A program made the position numbers and the translations under genes. 64,000 nucleotides of DNA, from positions 62,001 through 126,000 of the forward strand of contig CAWGTT010000009.1 of NCBI GenBank assembly GCA_963825645.1. Reading direction: 5' to 3'. This stretch comes from JADJPO01 sp963825645 (GTDB lineage Bacteria; Actinomycetota; Actinomycetes; Actinomycetales; Kineosporiaceae). The notes under the pieces were generated by a model that made no database searches, was not told where the DNA came from, and worked only from the letters and a program-made list of their open reading frames with translations. Below, one piece after another: positions 16,849 to 25,308 of this stretch (positions are counted from its first letter, which is position 1; every line of letters begins with the position of its first letter).

Positions 16849-17901
16849 GTGTACGAGAAGAACGGTGAGAAGTACTTCGTCGTGGATTCGCACATGCATT
16901 ACTGGAACGCCGCTCCGGACAACTGGGTGCCCGGTGCGGAGCAGTACGCCAAGGGCTGGATCGAGTGTTTCCACGCCTACATGGGTCTGGCCCCGCCGGA
17001 GACCCACTGGCCGATCGAGAAGTTCATGAAGTACTCCGAGGACGACCTGATGAAGGACGTCTTCGAGGACGGTCACGTCGACGTCGCCATATTCCAGCCC
17101 ACCTACCTGACCGAGTGGTATAAGGAGGGCTTCAACACCACCGAGCAGAACGCCACGATGGGCCGGCGGCACCCGGGCAAGTTCATCTACAACACCCGAT
17201 GGGATCCCCGCGAGGGCGACGAGGGCCTCAAGCAGCTGCGGCACAACGTCGAGACGTACGGGTCCAAGGGTGTCAAGCTCTACACGGCCGAGTGGCGTCA
17301 GGGCTCGCGTGGCTGGAAGCTGTCCGACCCGGAGGCCTACCGGTACCTGGAGGCCTGCCAGGAGCTGGGCGTCGTCAACATCCACGTGCACAAGGGCCCG
17401 ACGATCTGGCCGCTGGACAAGGACGCCTTCGACCATGCGGACGTCGACCACGCGGCCACGGACTTCCCGGAGCTCAACTTCATCGTCGAGCACGCCGGGA
17501 TCCCGCGGATCGATGACTTCTGCTACATGGCGACCCAGGAGCCGAACGTCTATGCCGGCCTGTCCGTCGTCATCGGCGCGTTGATGCACGCGCGGCCGAA
17601 CTTCTTCGCCAAGGTGATGGGCGAGCTGGCGTTCTGGGTCGGCGAGGACAAGATGACCTTCGGCAGCGACTACGGGATCTGGGAACCCAAGTGGCAGATC
17701 GAGGGGTTCGTCGACTGGGACTACCCCGACACCGAGGCCTACGCCGACTACCCGCGGATCACCACGGCCTCGAAGAAGAAGATGCTCGGGCTGAACGCGG
17801 CCAAGCTGTACGGCATCGAGGTGCCGGCGGAGTGTCGTCTTCCGGAGGAGCAGGGCACACCGGGGGCCCGCGACGACGCCCAGCTGGTCTCGGGGGCATG
17901 A
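16849..17901 (+). CDS. Amidohydrolase-family metal-dependent hydrolase of the mim cluster
   Basis: TIM-barrel amidohydrolase (ACMSD-like subgroup). The metal-binding VDSHMHYW motif is at about residues 10-17, with further candidate ligands in NIHVHKGP, VEHAG and FGSDYG. 350 residues. GTG 16849 follows GAGGAGGAAC. An amidohydrolase at this place is characteristic of propane/mim monooxygenase clusters, but its role is not settled; it could hydrolyse a pathway intermediate or help the enzyme mature. Its stop overlaps the next start as ATGA. Confidence 0.88.
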   Translation: MYEKNGEKYFVVDSHMHYWNAAPDNWVPGAEQYAKGWIECFHAYMGLAPPETHWPIEKFMKYSEDDLMKDVFEDGHVDVAIFQPTYLTEWYKEGFNTTEQNATMGRRHPGKFIYNTRWDPREGDEGLKQLRHNVETYGSKGVKLYTAEWRQGSRGWKLSDPEAYRYLEACQELGVVNIHVHKGPTIWPLDKDAFDHADVDHAATDFPELNFIVEHAGIPRIDDFCYMATQEPNVYAGLSVVIGALMHARPNFFAKVMGELAFWVGEDKMTFGSDYGIWEPKWQIEGFVDWDYPDTEAYADYPRITTASKKKMLGLNAAKLYGIEVPAECRLPEEQGTPGARDDAQLVSGA

Positions 17902-18653
17902 CCCCGGCATCCGCGCAGGTCCGCGTCCTCGCCGCGCTCGAGGCGGTGCGCGACCCCGAGCTGGACGAGCCGATCACCCGGCTCGGGTTCGTGTCGTCGT
18001 GCACCGTCTCGGCGGACGGGGACGTGCAGGTGCGGCTGCGGCTGCCCACCTACTTCTGCGCGCCCAACTTCGCCTTCCTGATGGTGGCGGACGCCCACGA
18101 CGCGGTGTCGGGTCTGGACGGTGTGCGCTCGGCGGAGATCGTGCTCGAGGAGCACTTCGCCTCCGACGCGATCAATGCCGGGGTTGCGAGCCGGACCGGG
18201 TTCGTCCGGTCCTTCCCGGGCGAGGCGCAGGCCGAGCTGCACCAGCTGCGCGCGGACTTCGTACGTAAGGCCGTCCTGGCCGGAACGGACGTGGTCTGTC
18301 GGGGGCTGCTGGCCACCGGCACCGACCCCGCCACCCTCGCGGGGATGACGCTGGCCGATGCGCCCCCCACGGCGGATCGGGAGCGGCTGCGCGGGCGGAG
18401 GGCGGAGCTGGGGCTACCGGCCGACGATGCCTCCCCGCTGGTGGTGGACCCCGTCACCGGCGACGCCGTCGGGGTCGCGGACCTGCCGCTGCACCTGCGT
18501 CGCGCCCAGATGACCAGGGTCGGCGTGGAGGCCAACACAGGGATCTGCCGTGGCATGCTGCGGCATCGCTATGAGTCCGCTGGACTCGGCGAACATGAGT
18601 CCGCTGGACTCGGCGAAGATGAGTCCGCTGGACTCGGTGAGGAGGACCGATGA
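17898..18653 (+). CDS. DUF59 (MIP18/PaaD-like) metal-cluster assembly family protein with repeat tail
   Basis: The N-terminal 100 residues (VLAALEAVRDPELDEPITRLGFV) are a DUF59 domain like those in Fe-S or di-iron maturation factors; YFCAPNFAF contains the conserved Cys region. A further 120 residues are specific to this family. The last 26 residues are three copies of an ESAGLGE-x octapeptide coded by a 24-bp tandem repeat. 251 residues; ATG 17898 overlaps the previous stop. Location in the monooxygenase operon suggests iron-centre assembly in MimA or MimB; this is inference. Confidence 0.82.
   Translation: MTPASAQVRVLAALEAVRDPELDEPITRLGFVSSCTVSADGDVQVRLRLPTYFCAPNFAFLMVADAHDAVSGLDGVRSAEIVLEEHFASDAINAGVASRTGFVRSFPGEAQAELHQLRADFVRKAVLAGTDVVCRGLLATGTDPATLAGMTLADAPPTADRERLRGRRAELGLPADDASPLVVDPVTGDAVGVADLPLHLRRAQMTRVGVEANTGICRGMLRHRYESAGLGEHESAGLGEDESAGLGEEDR
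18571..18642 (+). repeat. Three tandem 24-bp repeats, each a hairpin, at the end of the DUF59 gene
   Basis: Units 18571-18594, 18595-18618 and 18619-18642. Each contains the perfect stem GAGTCC-GCT-GGACTC. The third unit runs into the Shine-Dalgarno sequence of the alcohol dehydrogenase gene (GGTGAGGAGG). In-frame, so it adds eight residues per copy. Confidence 0.92.
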
Positions 18654-19678
18654 AGGCCGTGCGGGTCCACGAGTACCACCGCGACCCCGTGATCGACGAC
18701 ATCGCCGAGCCCAAGCTCGGCGGCCCCCTGGACGTGATCATCAAGGTCGGGGGAGCCGGCGTGTGCCGGACTGACCTGCACATCCTGGAAGGTCAGTGGG
18801 CCGAGGCGATGGCCCCGGAGCTGCCCTACGTCATCGGCCACGAGAACGCCGGATGGGTCCACGAGGTCGGTGAGGGCGTCACGAACGTGGCGCCCGGTGA
18901 CACGGTGATCCTGCACCCGCAACCGAGCTGCGGCCTGTGCCGGGCCTGCCGGGCCGGCAAGGACATGCAGTGCTCCGGGGCGATCTTCCCCGGGCTGTCG
19001 AACAACGACGGGGGCATGGCCGAGTACCTGCGCACCACGGCCCGTGCCTGCGTCAAGCTCGCCCCAGACACCCGGCCCGCCGACGTGGCGGCCCTGGCCG
19101 ACGCCGGGATCACCGCCTATCACGCCGTCCGCAAGGCGACCCCGCTGCTGTTCCCAGGCACGACGGCCGTCGTGCAGGGCGCCGGCGGGCTCGGGCACAT
19201 CGGCATCCAGTGCCTGGCCGCCTTGACCGCCACCCGGATCATCGTGGTCGACCGCAACGCCGACGCCCTGGCTCTAGCCAGGGACCTGGGCGCGGACGAG
19301 ACCGTCATGGCCGACGGCGGCCACGTCGCTGCGGTCCAGGACCTCACCGACGGCGCGGGCGCGAATGTCGTCTTCGACTTCGTCGCCGAACAGGGCGCCG
19401 AGTCGGACGGGTGGAATATGACCGCGCCGGACGGCTCGTACTACGTGATCGGGTACGGCGGTGAGCTGCGCATCCCGACGCTGGACATCATCTCCACCGA
19501 GCGCAACATCATCGGCAACATCGTGGGCACCTACAACGACCTGGCCGAGCTCATGGTGCTGGCCCAGGCTGGCAAGGTCACGCTGCACACCCAGCAGTAC
19601 CCGCTCGAGGCGGCGGTGGACGCCCTGCACGATCTGGATGCCGGCATGGTCCGCGGCCGGGCGATCCTCGTCCCCTGA
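18650..19678 (+). CDS. adh1: Zinc-dependent NAD-linked (secondary) alcohol dehydrogenase
   Basis: Medium-chain dehydrogenase. Catalytic zinc site GVCRTDLH (Cys near 38) and GHENAG (His/Glu near 64), structural zinc cysteines in CGLCRACRAGKDMQC (about 94-108), and a Rossmann glycine motif GAGGLGHIG. 342 residues. Place and likely role match Adh1 of propane clusters, which oxidises 2-propanol formed by the monooxygenase to acetone. ATG 18650 overlaps the DUF59 stop and its ribosome site overlaps a hairpin repeat, so its translation may be coupled or damped. Confidence 0.9.
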   Translation: MKAVRVHEYHRDPVIDDIAEPKLGGPLDVIIKVGGAGVCRTDLHILEGQWAEAMAPELPYVIGHENAGWVHEVGEGVTNVAPGDTVILHPQPSCGLCRACRAGKDMQCSGAIFPGLSNNDGGMAEYLRTTARACVKLAPDTRPADVAALADAGITAYHAVRKATPLLFPGTTAVVQGAGGLGHIGIQCLAALTATRIIVVDRNADALALARDLGADETVMADGGHVAAVQDLTDGAGANVVFDFVAEQGAESDGWNMTAPDGSYYVIGYGGELRIPTLDIISTERNIIGNIVGTYNDLAELMVLAQAGKVTLHTQQYPLEAAVDALHDLDAGMVRGRAILVP

Positions 19679-19739
19679 CCGGGCCACCACCTGCGCCGCA
19701 CCCGCCCCGCCCCGCCTGAACCCTGACTGAGGAGGACCT

Positions 19740-21431
19740 ATGGCCAAGGAACTGCGCTTCGGTGAGGAGGCTCGAAGCCTCCTGCTCGCGGGTGTCGACC
19801 AGCTCGCCGACGCCGTGAAGTCGACGCTCGGACCCAAGGGCCGCAACGTGATCCTGGAGAAGATCACTGGGTCGCCCGTGGTCACGAACGACGGGGTGAC
19901 CATCGCTCGCGAGATCCACCTGAAGGACCAGTTCGAGAACATGGGGGCCCAGCTGGTCAAGGAAGCGGCGATCAAGACCAACGACATCGTCGGCGACGGG
20001 ACAACCACCGCCACGGTGATCGCCCAGGCCATCATCCGCGAGGGGATGAAGGCCATCGCGGGAGGCGCCAACCCCGTCCTGGTCAAGCGGGGCATCGACC
20101 TGGCGGTGGGTCAGCTGGTCAACCATCTGCAGGCGGTCGCGCACCCGGTGGCCAGCGAGCAGGACTACGCCAGGGTGGCCGCGATCTCCGCCAACGACGA
20201 CTACGCCGTGGGTGACGTGCTCGCCAAGGCCCTGCACACGGTGGGGGACCGCGGCATCGTGACCGTCGAGGAGTCCGCGACGCCGGGGATGAGCGTCGAT
20301 TTCGTGGAGGGCTTCGAGTTCGACAACGGGTACCTGTCCCCGTACATGGTGACGAACCCCGCCAGCCTGGAGGCGATCGTCGACGACCCGTACCTGTTGA
20401 TGTGCACCGAGAAGATCACGAAGGTGCAGCAGCTCATGCCGCTGCTCGAGACGGTGATGCGGGCCCCGCGCCCCCTGGTCATCATCGCCGAGTCCGTGGA
20501 AGGGCCGGCGCTGAGCATGCTCGTGCACAACCATGTCAACGGGATCTTCCAGTGCGTCGCCATCCGCGCCCCCGGGTTCGGTGACCGCCGGCTGCACAAG
20601 CTGGAGGACCTCGCCGCCATCACCGGCGGGGCCGTCTACAGCAAGCACTCCGGGTTCGCCATGGAGCGGATGACGCTGGAGCAGCTCGGCCGCGCCTCCC
20701 AGGTACGGGTCACCGCGGACCGCACGGCGATCGTCGGGGGCTACGGCTCCCCGGAGGCCGTGGAGTTCCGGATCGCCCAGCTCCGGGCCGAGCTGGACCG
20801 GGCCACGTTCGGCGTCGACGAAGAGGTGCTCACCGAGCGGATCGGCGCGCTCTCCGGCAAGGTCGCCGTGGTGCGGGTGGGCGCCCCGACTAACGCCGAG
20901 CTCAAGGAGCTGCAGCACCGCGTCGAGGACGCGCTGTCGGCGACCAGAGCCGCGATGGCCGAGGGCATCGTCGCCGGCGGCGGTGCCGCATTCCTGCACG
21001 CCGAGTCGGTCCTGGATGACCTGGAGGTCAAGGACGACTACGCCACCGGCGTCGACATCGTTCGGAGCGTGCTGACCGAGCCGGCCTTCCTGATCGCGTC
21101 CAATGCGGGCTACTCCGGACACGAGGTCGTGACGCGGCTGAGGCAGATGGACGTCGACGACGGGTTCGACGCGCTGCAGGGCCGGTACGGGGACATGATC
21201 GAGATGGGGATCATCGACCCGTTGCGGGTCGCCCGGTCCGCGCTGCAGAACGGTGCCTCGGTGGCGGGGCTGCTGCTCACCACGAACACCTTGGTGGCCG
21301 AGGAGCAGACACCGTGGGGCGGCAGCCGCGCGCTGATGACCGAGTTCGGTCCCCTCGACGAGGGGCTGAACCAGCCGTCGCCCGACGCCAGCACTCCGCA
21401 GTCGCTAGGGCTGGGGCCGTCAGTGGGCTGA
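19740..21431 (+). CDS. mimG: Dedicated GroEL-like chaperonin of the monooxygenase cluster
   Basis: Hsp60 with ATP-site motifs STLGPKGRNV and VGDGTTTATV and the usual equatorial, intermediate and apical order. 563 residues, longer than the housekeeping GroEL at 56787, with an atypical tail lacking both the GGM repeats and the His-rich end. No groES or CIRCE is next to it. In mycobacteria a GroEL-like gene in the mim cluster is needed for productive folding of the large oxygenase subunit; the same job is likely here. GAGGAGGACCT precedes ATG 19740. Confidence 0.94.
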   Translation: MAKELRFGEEARSLLLAGVDQLADAVKSTLGPKGRNVILEKITGSPVVTNDGVTIAREIHLKDQFENMGAQLVKEAAIKTNDIVGDGTTTATVIAQAIIREGMKAIAGGANPVLVKRGIDLAVGQLVNHLQAVAHPVASEQDYARVAAISANDDYAVGDVLAKALHTVGDRGIVTVEESATPGMSVDFVEGFEFDNGYLSPYMVTNPASLEAIVDDPYLLMCTEKITKVQQLMPLLETVMRAPRPLVIIAESVEGPALSMLVHNHVNGIFQCVAIRAPGFGDRRLHKLEDLAAITGGAVYSKHSGFAMERMTLEQLGRASQVRVTADRTAIVGGYGSPEAVEFRIAQLRAELDRATFGVDEEVLTERIGALSGKVAVVRVGAPTNAELKELQHRVEDALSATRAAMAEGIVAGGGAAFLHAESVLDDLEVKDDYATGVDIVRSVLTEPAFLIASNAGYSGHEVVTRLRQMDVDDGFDALQGRYGDMIEMGIIDPLRVARSALQNGASVAGLLLTTNTLVAEEQTPWGGSRALMTEFGPLDEGLNQPSPDASTPQSLGLGPSVG

Positions 21432-21452
21432 CGCCTGGTCGCTGGTGACGTC

Positions 21453-22733
21453 GTGCACCGGAAGGTTGCTCCCCCCGCGCCGGTGCCGGCGACGAGTAGT
21501 CTTCGGCTGCTGCGGTCCCGTGGCCGGGTGCGGGGGACGGTCGCGCTCCTCGGGCCGGCCTTCGTGGCCGCCGTCGCGTACGTCGACCCGGGCAACGTGG
21601 CGACGAACGTGGTCGCCGGCGCGCAGACCGGCTACGCCCTGGCCTGGGTGGTGGTCGCGGCCAACCTGATGGCCATCCTGGTCCAGTACCTGTCGGCCAA
21701 GGTGGGCATCGCCACCGGTCGTGACCTGCCGGAGCTGTGCCGGCGCCACTTCCCTCGCCCGGTCACGCGGGGTCTGTGGGTCCAGGCCGAGCTGATCGCG
21801 ATGGCCACCGACCTCGCGGAGTTCGTGGGGGCGGCCGTGGGGCTCAACCTTCTCTTCGGTGTCCCCCTGCCAGTGGCCGGGCTGCTGACCGCCGTCGTCT
21901 CCTTCGTGGTCCTGGCTCTCGACCAACGGGGCTACCGGCGCTTCGAGCTCGCCATCGTCGCCCTGCTGGGGTTGGTGCTCTTCGGTTTCGCCTACGACCT
22001 GCTGGCCGTCGGCGTGGCGCCGGCCGCGGCCGTGGCCGGGCTGGTGCCCACGCCGTTCGCCTCCAGCAGCCTGTTGCTGGTCGCCGGGATCGTCGGTGCC
22101 ACCGTGATGCCGCACGTGGTCTACCTGCACTCCGCGCTCACCAAGTCCAGGGTCCCTTGCTCGGACGCCGCCGAGCGCCGCGAGCTCCTCCGGTTCCAGC
22201 GGCTCGACGTGTTCGTGGCGCTGGGTACGGCCGGCTTGATCAACCTCTCGATGCTGTTCATCGGGGCGGCTCTGTTCGGCCCCCTGGGCGGCGTCGTGTC
22301 CGGCGACCCGATCGAGGCCGCCCACGCCGAGCTCGCCCGGCTGGTGGGGGGCGGCGCCGCCCTGGCGTTCGCCGTCGCCCTGCTGGCCTCCGGGATCTCG
22401 TCGTCCAGCGTGGGGACCTACTCGGGGCAGGTCGTGATGCAGGGGTTCATCGGCATCCGCATCCCGCTGTTCCTGCGCCGCGCCGTGACAATGGCACCGG
22501 CTCTGGTCGTGCTCGGCCTGGGGCTGCCCGCCACGACCAGCCTCGTCGTCTCACAGGTGGTGCTGTCCTTCGGCATCCCCTTCGCGCTCGTCCCGCTGGT
22601 CCTGCTCACCCGCCGACCCGACGTCATGGGGCCGCTGGTCAACCGGCGGATCACCAGCGCCGTCGCAGGGCTGATCGCCCTGGCGATCAGCGCAGTGAAC
22701 GTCTGCCTGCTCGCGATCACCTTCTTCGGCTGA
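21453..22733 (+). CDS. Nramp-family divalent metal transporter (MntH-like)
   Basis: Proton-coupled importer of Mn2+/Fe2+. About eleven hydrophobic segments; the first carries the metal-binding DPGN motif (AYVDPGNVATN) and the sixth MPHVVYLHS, matching MPHxxYLHS. 426 residues, GTG start. It starts only 21 bases after the groEL stop in the same direction, so it is probably transcribed with the mim operon, which would raise metal supply to the di-iron enzyme; that link is inference. A few short tandem repeats follow the stop. Confidence 0.9.
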   Translation: MHRKVAPPAPVPATSSLRLLRSRGRVRGTVALLGPAFVAAVAYVDPGNVATNVVAGAQTGYALAWVVVAANLMAILVQYLSAKVGIATGRDLPELCRRHFPRPVTRGLWVQAELIAMATDLAEFVGAAVGLNLLFGVPLPVAGLLTAVVSFVVLALDQRGYRRFELAIVALLGLVLFGFAYDLLAVGVAPAAAVAGLVPTPFASSSLLLVAGIVGATVMPHVVYLHSALTKSRVPCSDAAERRELLRFQRLDVFVALGTAGLINLSMLFIGAALFGPLGGVVSGDPIEAAHAELARLVGGGAALAFAVALLASGISSSSVGTYSGQVVMQGFIGIRIPLFLRRAVTMAPALVVLGLGLPATTSLVVSQVVLSFGIPFALVPLVLLTRRPDVMGPLVNRRITSAVAGLIALAISAVNVCLLAITFFG

Positions 22734-22764
22734 CACTGCGCTGACTACTGCGCTGACTACTGCT
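22730..22764. repeat. Short imperfect tandem repeat (CTGACTACTGCG)
   Basis: Two to three copies of a 12-base unit across and after the transporter stop, followed by a weak CGGAG-N6-CTCCG hairpin. It lies between convergent genes and may take part in termination. Confidence 0.6.
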
Positions 22765-22795
22765 CGGAGTCCGTTCTCCGTTGCGGCACAGGGTC

Positions 22796-23695
22796 TCAGA
22801 CTGAGCGCCAGGGCAGATCGCGACCCAGCAGCTCGGCGAGCTCGGCGTTGTGCGGGGCGTAGAACTCGCGCAGCTCGTCCTCGACGTCAGCGGCCATGGG
22901 TTCGGCCGGACGGTAGTTGAACCGGGTCGTGTCCGGGATCGGGGCCGGGGCGATGCCGAGGAAGGCGGCCATGTCACTCATCGCCGCCTGCTCGTCGCGG
23001 TACATGTCCTCGCTCACGATGACCAGCACCCGGTCGCGACCGACCGCGTCGAACCAGCGGCGCAGCTGGCGGGCGTACAGGCCACGCTCCCGGTAGGCGT
23101 ACCAGTCGTGGGGACGGGAGTAGTAGAACGGGTCGGCGGCCATCCTTTCCGGCTCGCCAGCCACCCGCTGCCCCTCGGCGGCCAGCGCCTGCGCGAAAGG
23201 CAGCGGCTCGACGCCGTTGTCGACCCGCTCCCAGTAATGAGAGTAGGCCCGTTTCACCGGATCCCGAAGTAGCACGATGAGCCGAGCGTTCGGCAGGTCG
23301 GCGGCCACCCGGGCGGGCACCCTCGGGTCGAACATGTAGTACGGGCTGGACTCACCGGTGACCACCCGCCGGCCGAGCCGGCGCTCGGCGGCCGCCCGGG
23401 CGGCCGCGCTGGCAAAGTGGCCGCGATACCACTGCTCGCCCTTGTCGTAGTGCCAGTAGAAGTAGTGCGGGCTCTTCAGGTTCTCCCACCGGGTCACCAT
23501 CGGCAGCACCTGCGGGTGCTGGATCAGGTAGCGCCAGGCCGAGGTCGACCCGCCGCGCTTGGTGCCGAGCACGAGAAAGTCGGGCAGCGGACGCCAGGCC
23601 GCCGTCATCTCGCCGTAGCGGCGGATGACGTCCTTGGCCCCCTGCTTCGCCTGGACGGGGATCAGCGACTTCAGGGTCTTCTCGACCGTGGTCAT
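22796..23695 (-). CDS. PAPS-dependent sulfotransferase
   Basis: Transfers sulfate from PAPS to a hydroxyl or amine, here probably on a polysaccharide or glycolipid. The 5'-phosphosulfate loop is FLVLGTKRGGSTSAWRYL near residue 43 and the 3'-phosphate motif RLIVLLRDPVKRAYSHY is near 140; 299 residues, heparan-sulfotransferase-like. ATG 23695 follows GGAGGAACGCC and overlaps the flippase stop (ATGA), placing it last in the polysaccharide operon. Confidence 0.92.
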   Translation of the reverse strand: MTTVEKTLKSLIPVQAKQGAKDVIRRYGEMTAAWRPLPDFLVLGTKRGGSTSAWRYLIQHPQVLPMVTRWENLKSPHYFYWHYDKGEQWYRGHFASAAARAAAERRLGRRVVTGESSPYYMFDPRVPARVAADLPNARLIVLLRDPVKRAYSHYWERVDNGVEPLPFAQALAAEGQRVAGEPERMAADPFYYSRPHDWYAYRERGLYARQLRRWFDAVGRDRVLVIVSEDMYRDEQAAMSDMAAFLGIAPAPIPDTTRFNYRPAEPMAADVEDELREFYAPHNAELAELLGRDLPWRSV

Positions 23696-25308
23696 GGCGT
23701 TCCTCCAGGAGGGCTGCGGTGCGGCGGCGGACGGCGGCGCAGGGCGGTGGCGACCTCGCCGAGGGCCAGCGGTCGGCGGCGGGTGTACAGCGCCAGGGCG
23801 TACACGACGGCGCAGACCGCCGTCCCGCCGACCAGCATGAGCAGCGGCGGCCACGCCGGGGTCAGGCGGGCGGTGAGCACCCGCAGCGCCGCGGCGGGCA
23901 GGGCGAACGCCACCAGGACGATGAGTGCGGCGTCGACGACGGAACGGTCCAGCGAACGCAGCCCGAGCCCGCTGCGTACCTCGCTCATGCTCAGCCCGGC
24001 GTCGGTGAGCATCGCGGCGGACCACCCGAGCGCGGCTCCGAGGATGCCGATCCGGGGGACCAGCACCAGGTCGAGGGTGAGCATGACAGCGGTGGCGGCG
24101 CCGGTGTTGGCGGCCGCCCAGTGGCTGCGGTGGGCCATGTTCAGCACGGTGTTCGCGTTTCCGGTGGCGACCACGGCGAGCATGGTCAGGCAGAGCACGG
24201 TGAGCGCCGGAGCAGCCTCGGTGTACCCGGGCCCGAGCAGGGCGAGCACGCCGGGGGCGAACGCAGCCATCGCCAGGTAGACGGGCCAGGTCGACAAGAT
24301 CGCCCAGCGCATGCTCAGCCGATGCACCTGCGCGGCCTGCTCGACGTCGCCGCGGGCGAAGGCACCGGCCAGCAGCGGCCCCACCGAGAGCCGCACCGCC
24401 TGTAAAGCGAAGCTGCCGCTGGTCACGAAACGGCTTGCGGCGGCGTAGATCCCGCCATGCACCGGACCGATCAGCGCGGTCACCACGACCACGTCGGCCC
24501 AGACGATGAGCACCTCGAAGGTGGCCGCGACCGCCCGCGGCGCAGTGGCGCGCCAGAACCGTCCGCGCAGCTCCGTCAGGTTCGCGCCGGCCGCCGGGCC
24601 CGCGCCGGGCGACAACCGCGGTAACCGCCGATGCACCTCGCGAGCGGCGACGGTCAGCGCCACCAGCAGCGGGGCGGCCCAGGCGAGCAGAGCCGGCTGC
24701 GCGGTCCGGGCGGGAGCACCCCAGACGGCCACCGCAGCGAGCACCGCTGCGGCCACGAGCAGCGGTCGGATGCCCGGCAGGAAGACCTGCTGGACGGCCG
24801 TGAAGGTTCGCAGCGAGCCGAGCCCGCGGCTGGCACCGTTCAGCAGCACCGTCGAGAGCGTCGCCATCACCAGGAACGGGGCCAGAAGGCGCAGTGCCGA
24901 TGCCATCGCCGCCTGAGACGGCCCGGCGAACACCGCCGCGCTCAGCGGGTCGGCGAAGACCGCGCAGCACCCGGCCACCGCCACGGACGCCGCGCCGACC
25001 GGACCGAGTGCCACCCGCAGGTACGGGCGCAGCAGCTCCGGCGTTCCCGCCGCCCGGGCGCCGGCCAGGGCCCGGACCAGACCGGTGTCGGTGCCCAGGA
25101 CGAGCACGGTGGCGGTGATGGTGAACGCCGCCACCGCAGTGAAGTAGATCCCCGCCTCGGCGGCGGGCAGTAGCCGGCTGACGATGACCGTCAGGGCCAT
25201 GCCACCGGCTCCGGCCAGGATCGCCCCGGCCAGGCCGAGCGCGCCCTGCCGCGCGGCGGTCGTGACCACGTCCGACCGGGTGGGAGGCGCCGCCGGGCCC
25301 GCGCTCAC
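23692..25308 (-). CDS. Polysaccharide flippase (Wzx-like, MATE/MOP superfamily)
   Basis: Multi-pass membrane protein (about 12-14 hydrophobic segments over 538 residues) that probably flips lipid-linked repeat units across the membrane. N-terminal segment RQGALGLAGAILAGAGGMALT and the paired-helix pattern fit the MOP exporters. GTG 25308 overlaps the upstream glycosyltransferase stop and its own stop overlaps the sulfotransferase start, so the genes are translationally coupled. Confidence 0.87.
   Translation of the reverse strand: MSAGPAAPPTRSDVVTTAARQGALGLAGAILAGAGGMALTVIVSRLLPAAEAGIYFTAVAAFTITATVLVLGTDTGLVRALAGARAAGTPELLRPYLRVALGPVGAASVAVAGCCAVFADPLSAAVFAGPSQAAMASALRLLAPFLVMATLSTVLLNGASRGLGSLRTFTAVQQVFLPGIRPLLVAAAVLAAVAVWGAPARTAQPALLAWAAPLLVALTVAAREVHRRLPRLSPGAGPAAGANLTELRGRFWRATAPRAVAATFEVLIVWADVVVVTALIGPVHGGIYAAASRFVTSGSFALQAVRLSVGPLLAGAFARGDVEQAAQVHRLSMRWAILSTWPVYLAMAAFAPGVLALLGPGYTEAAPALTVLCLTMLAVVATGNANTVLNMAHRSHWAAANTGAATAVMLTLDLVLVPRIGILGAALGWSAAMLTDAGLSMSEVRSGLGLRSLDRSVVDAALIVLVAFALPAAALRVLTARLTPAWPPLLMLVGGTAVCAVVYALALYTRRRPLALGEVATALRRRPPPHRSPPGGTP

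Noticed and set aside
18571..18642. Resemblance of the repeat (ATGAGTCC...GGACTCGGCGAAC) to a hammerhead ribozyme core
   Set aside because: The core reads CUAUGA instead of CUGAUGA and GAAC instead of GAAA, and there is no cleavage-site helix arrangement; the sequence is in-frame coding with protein periodicity.
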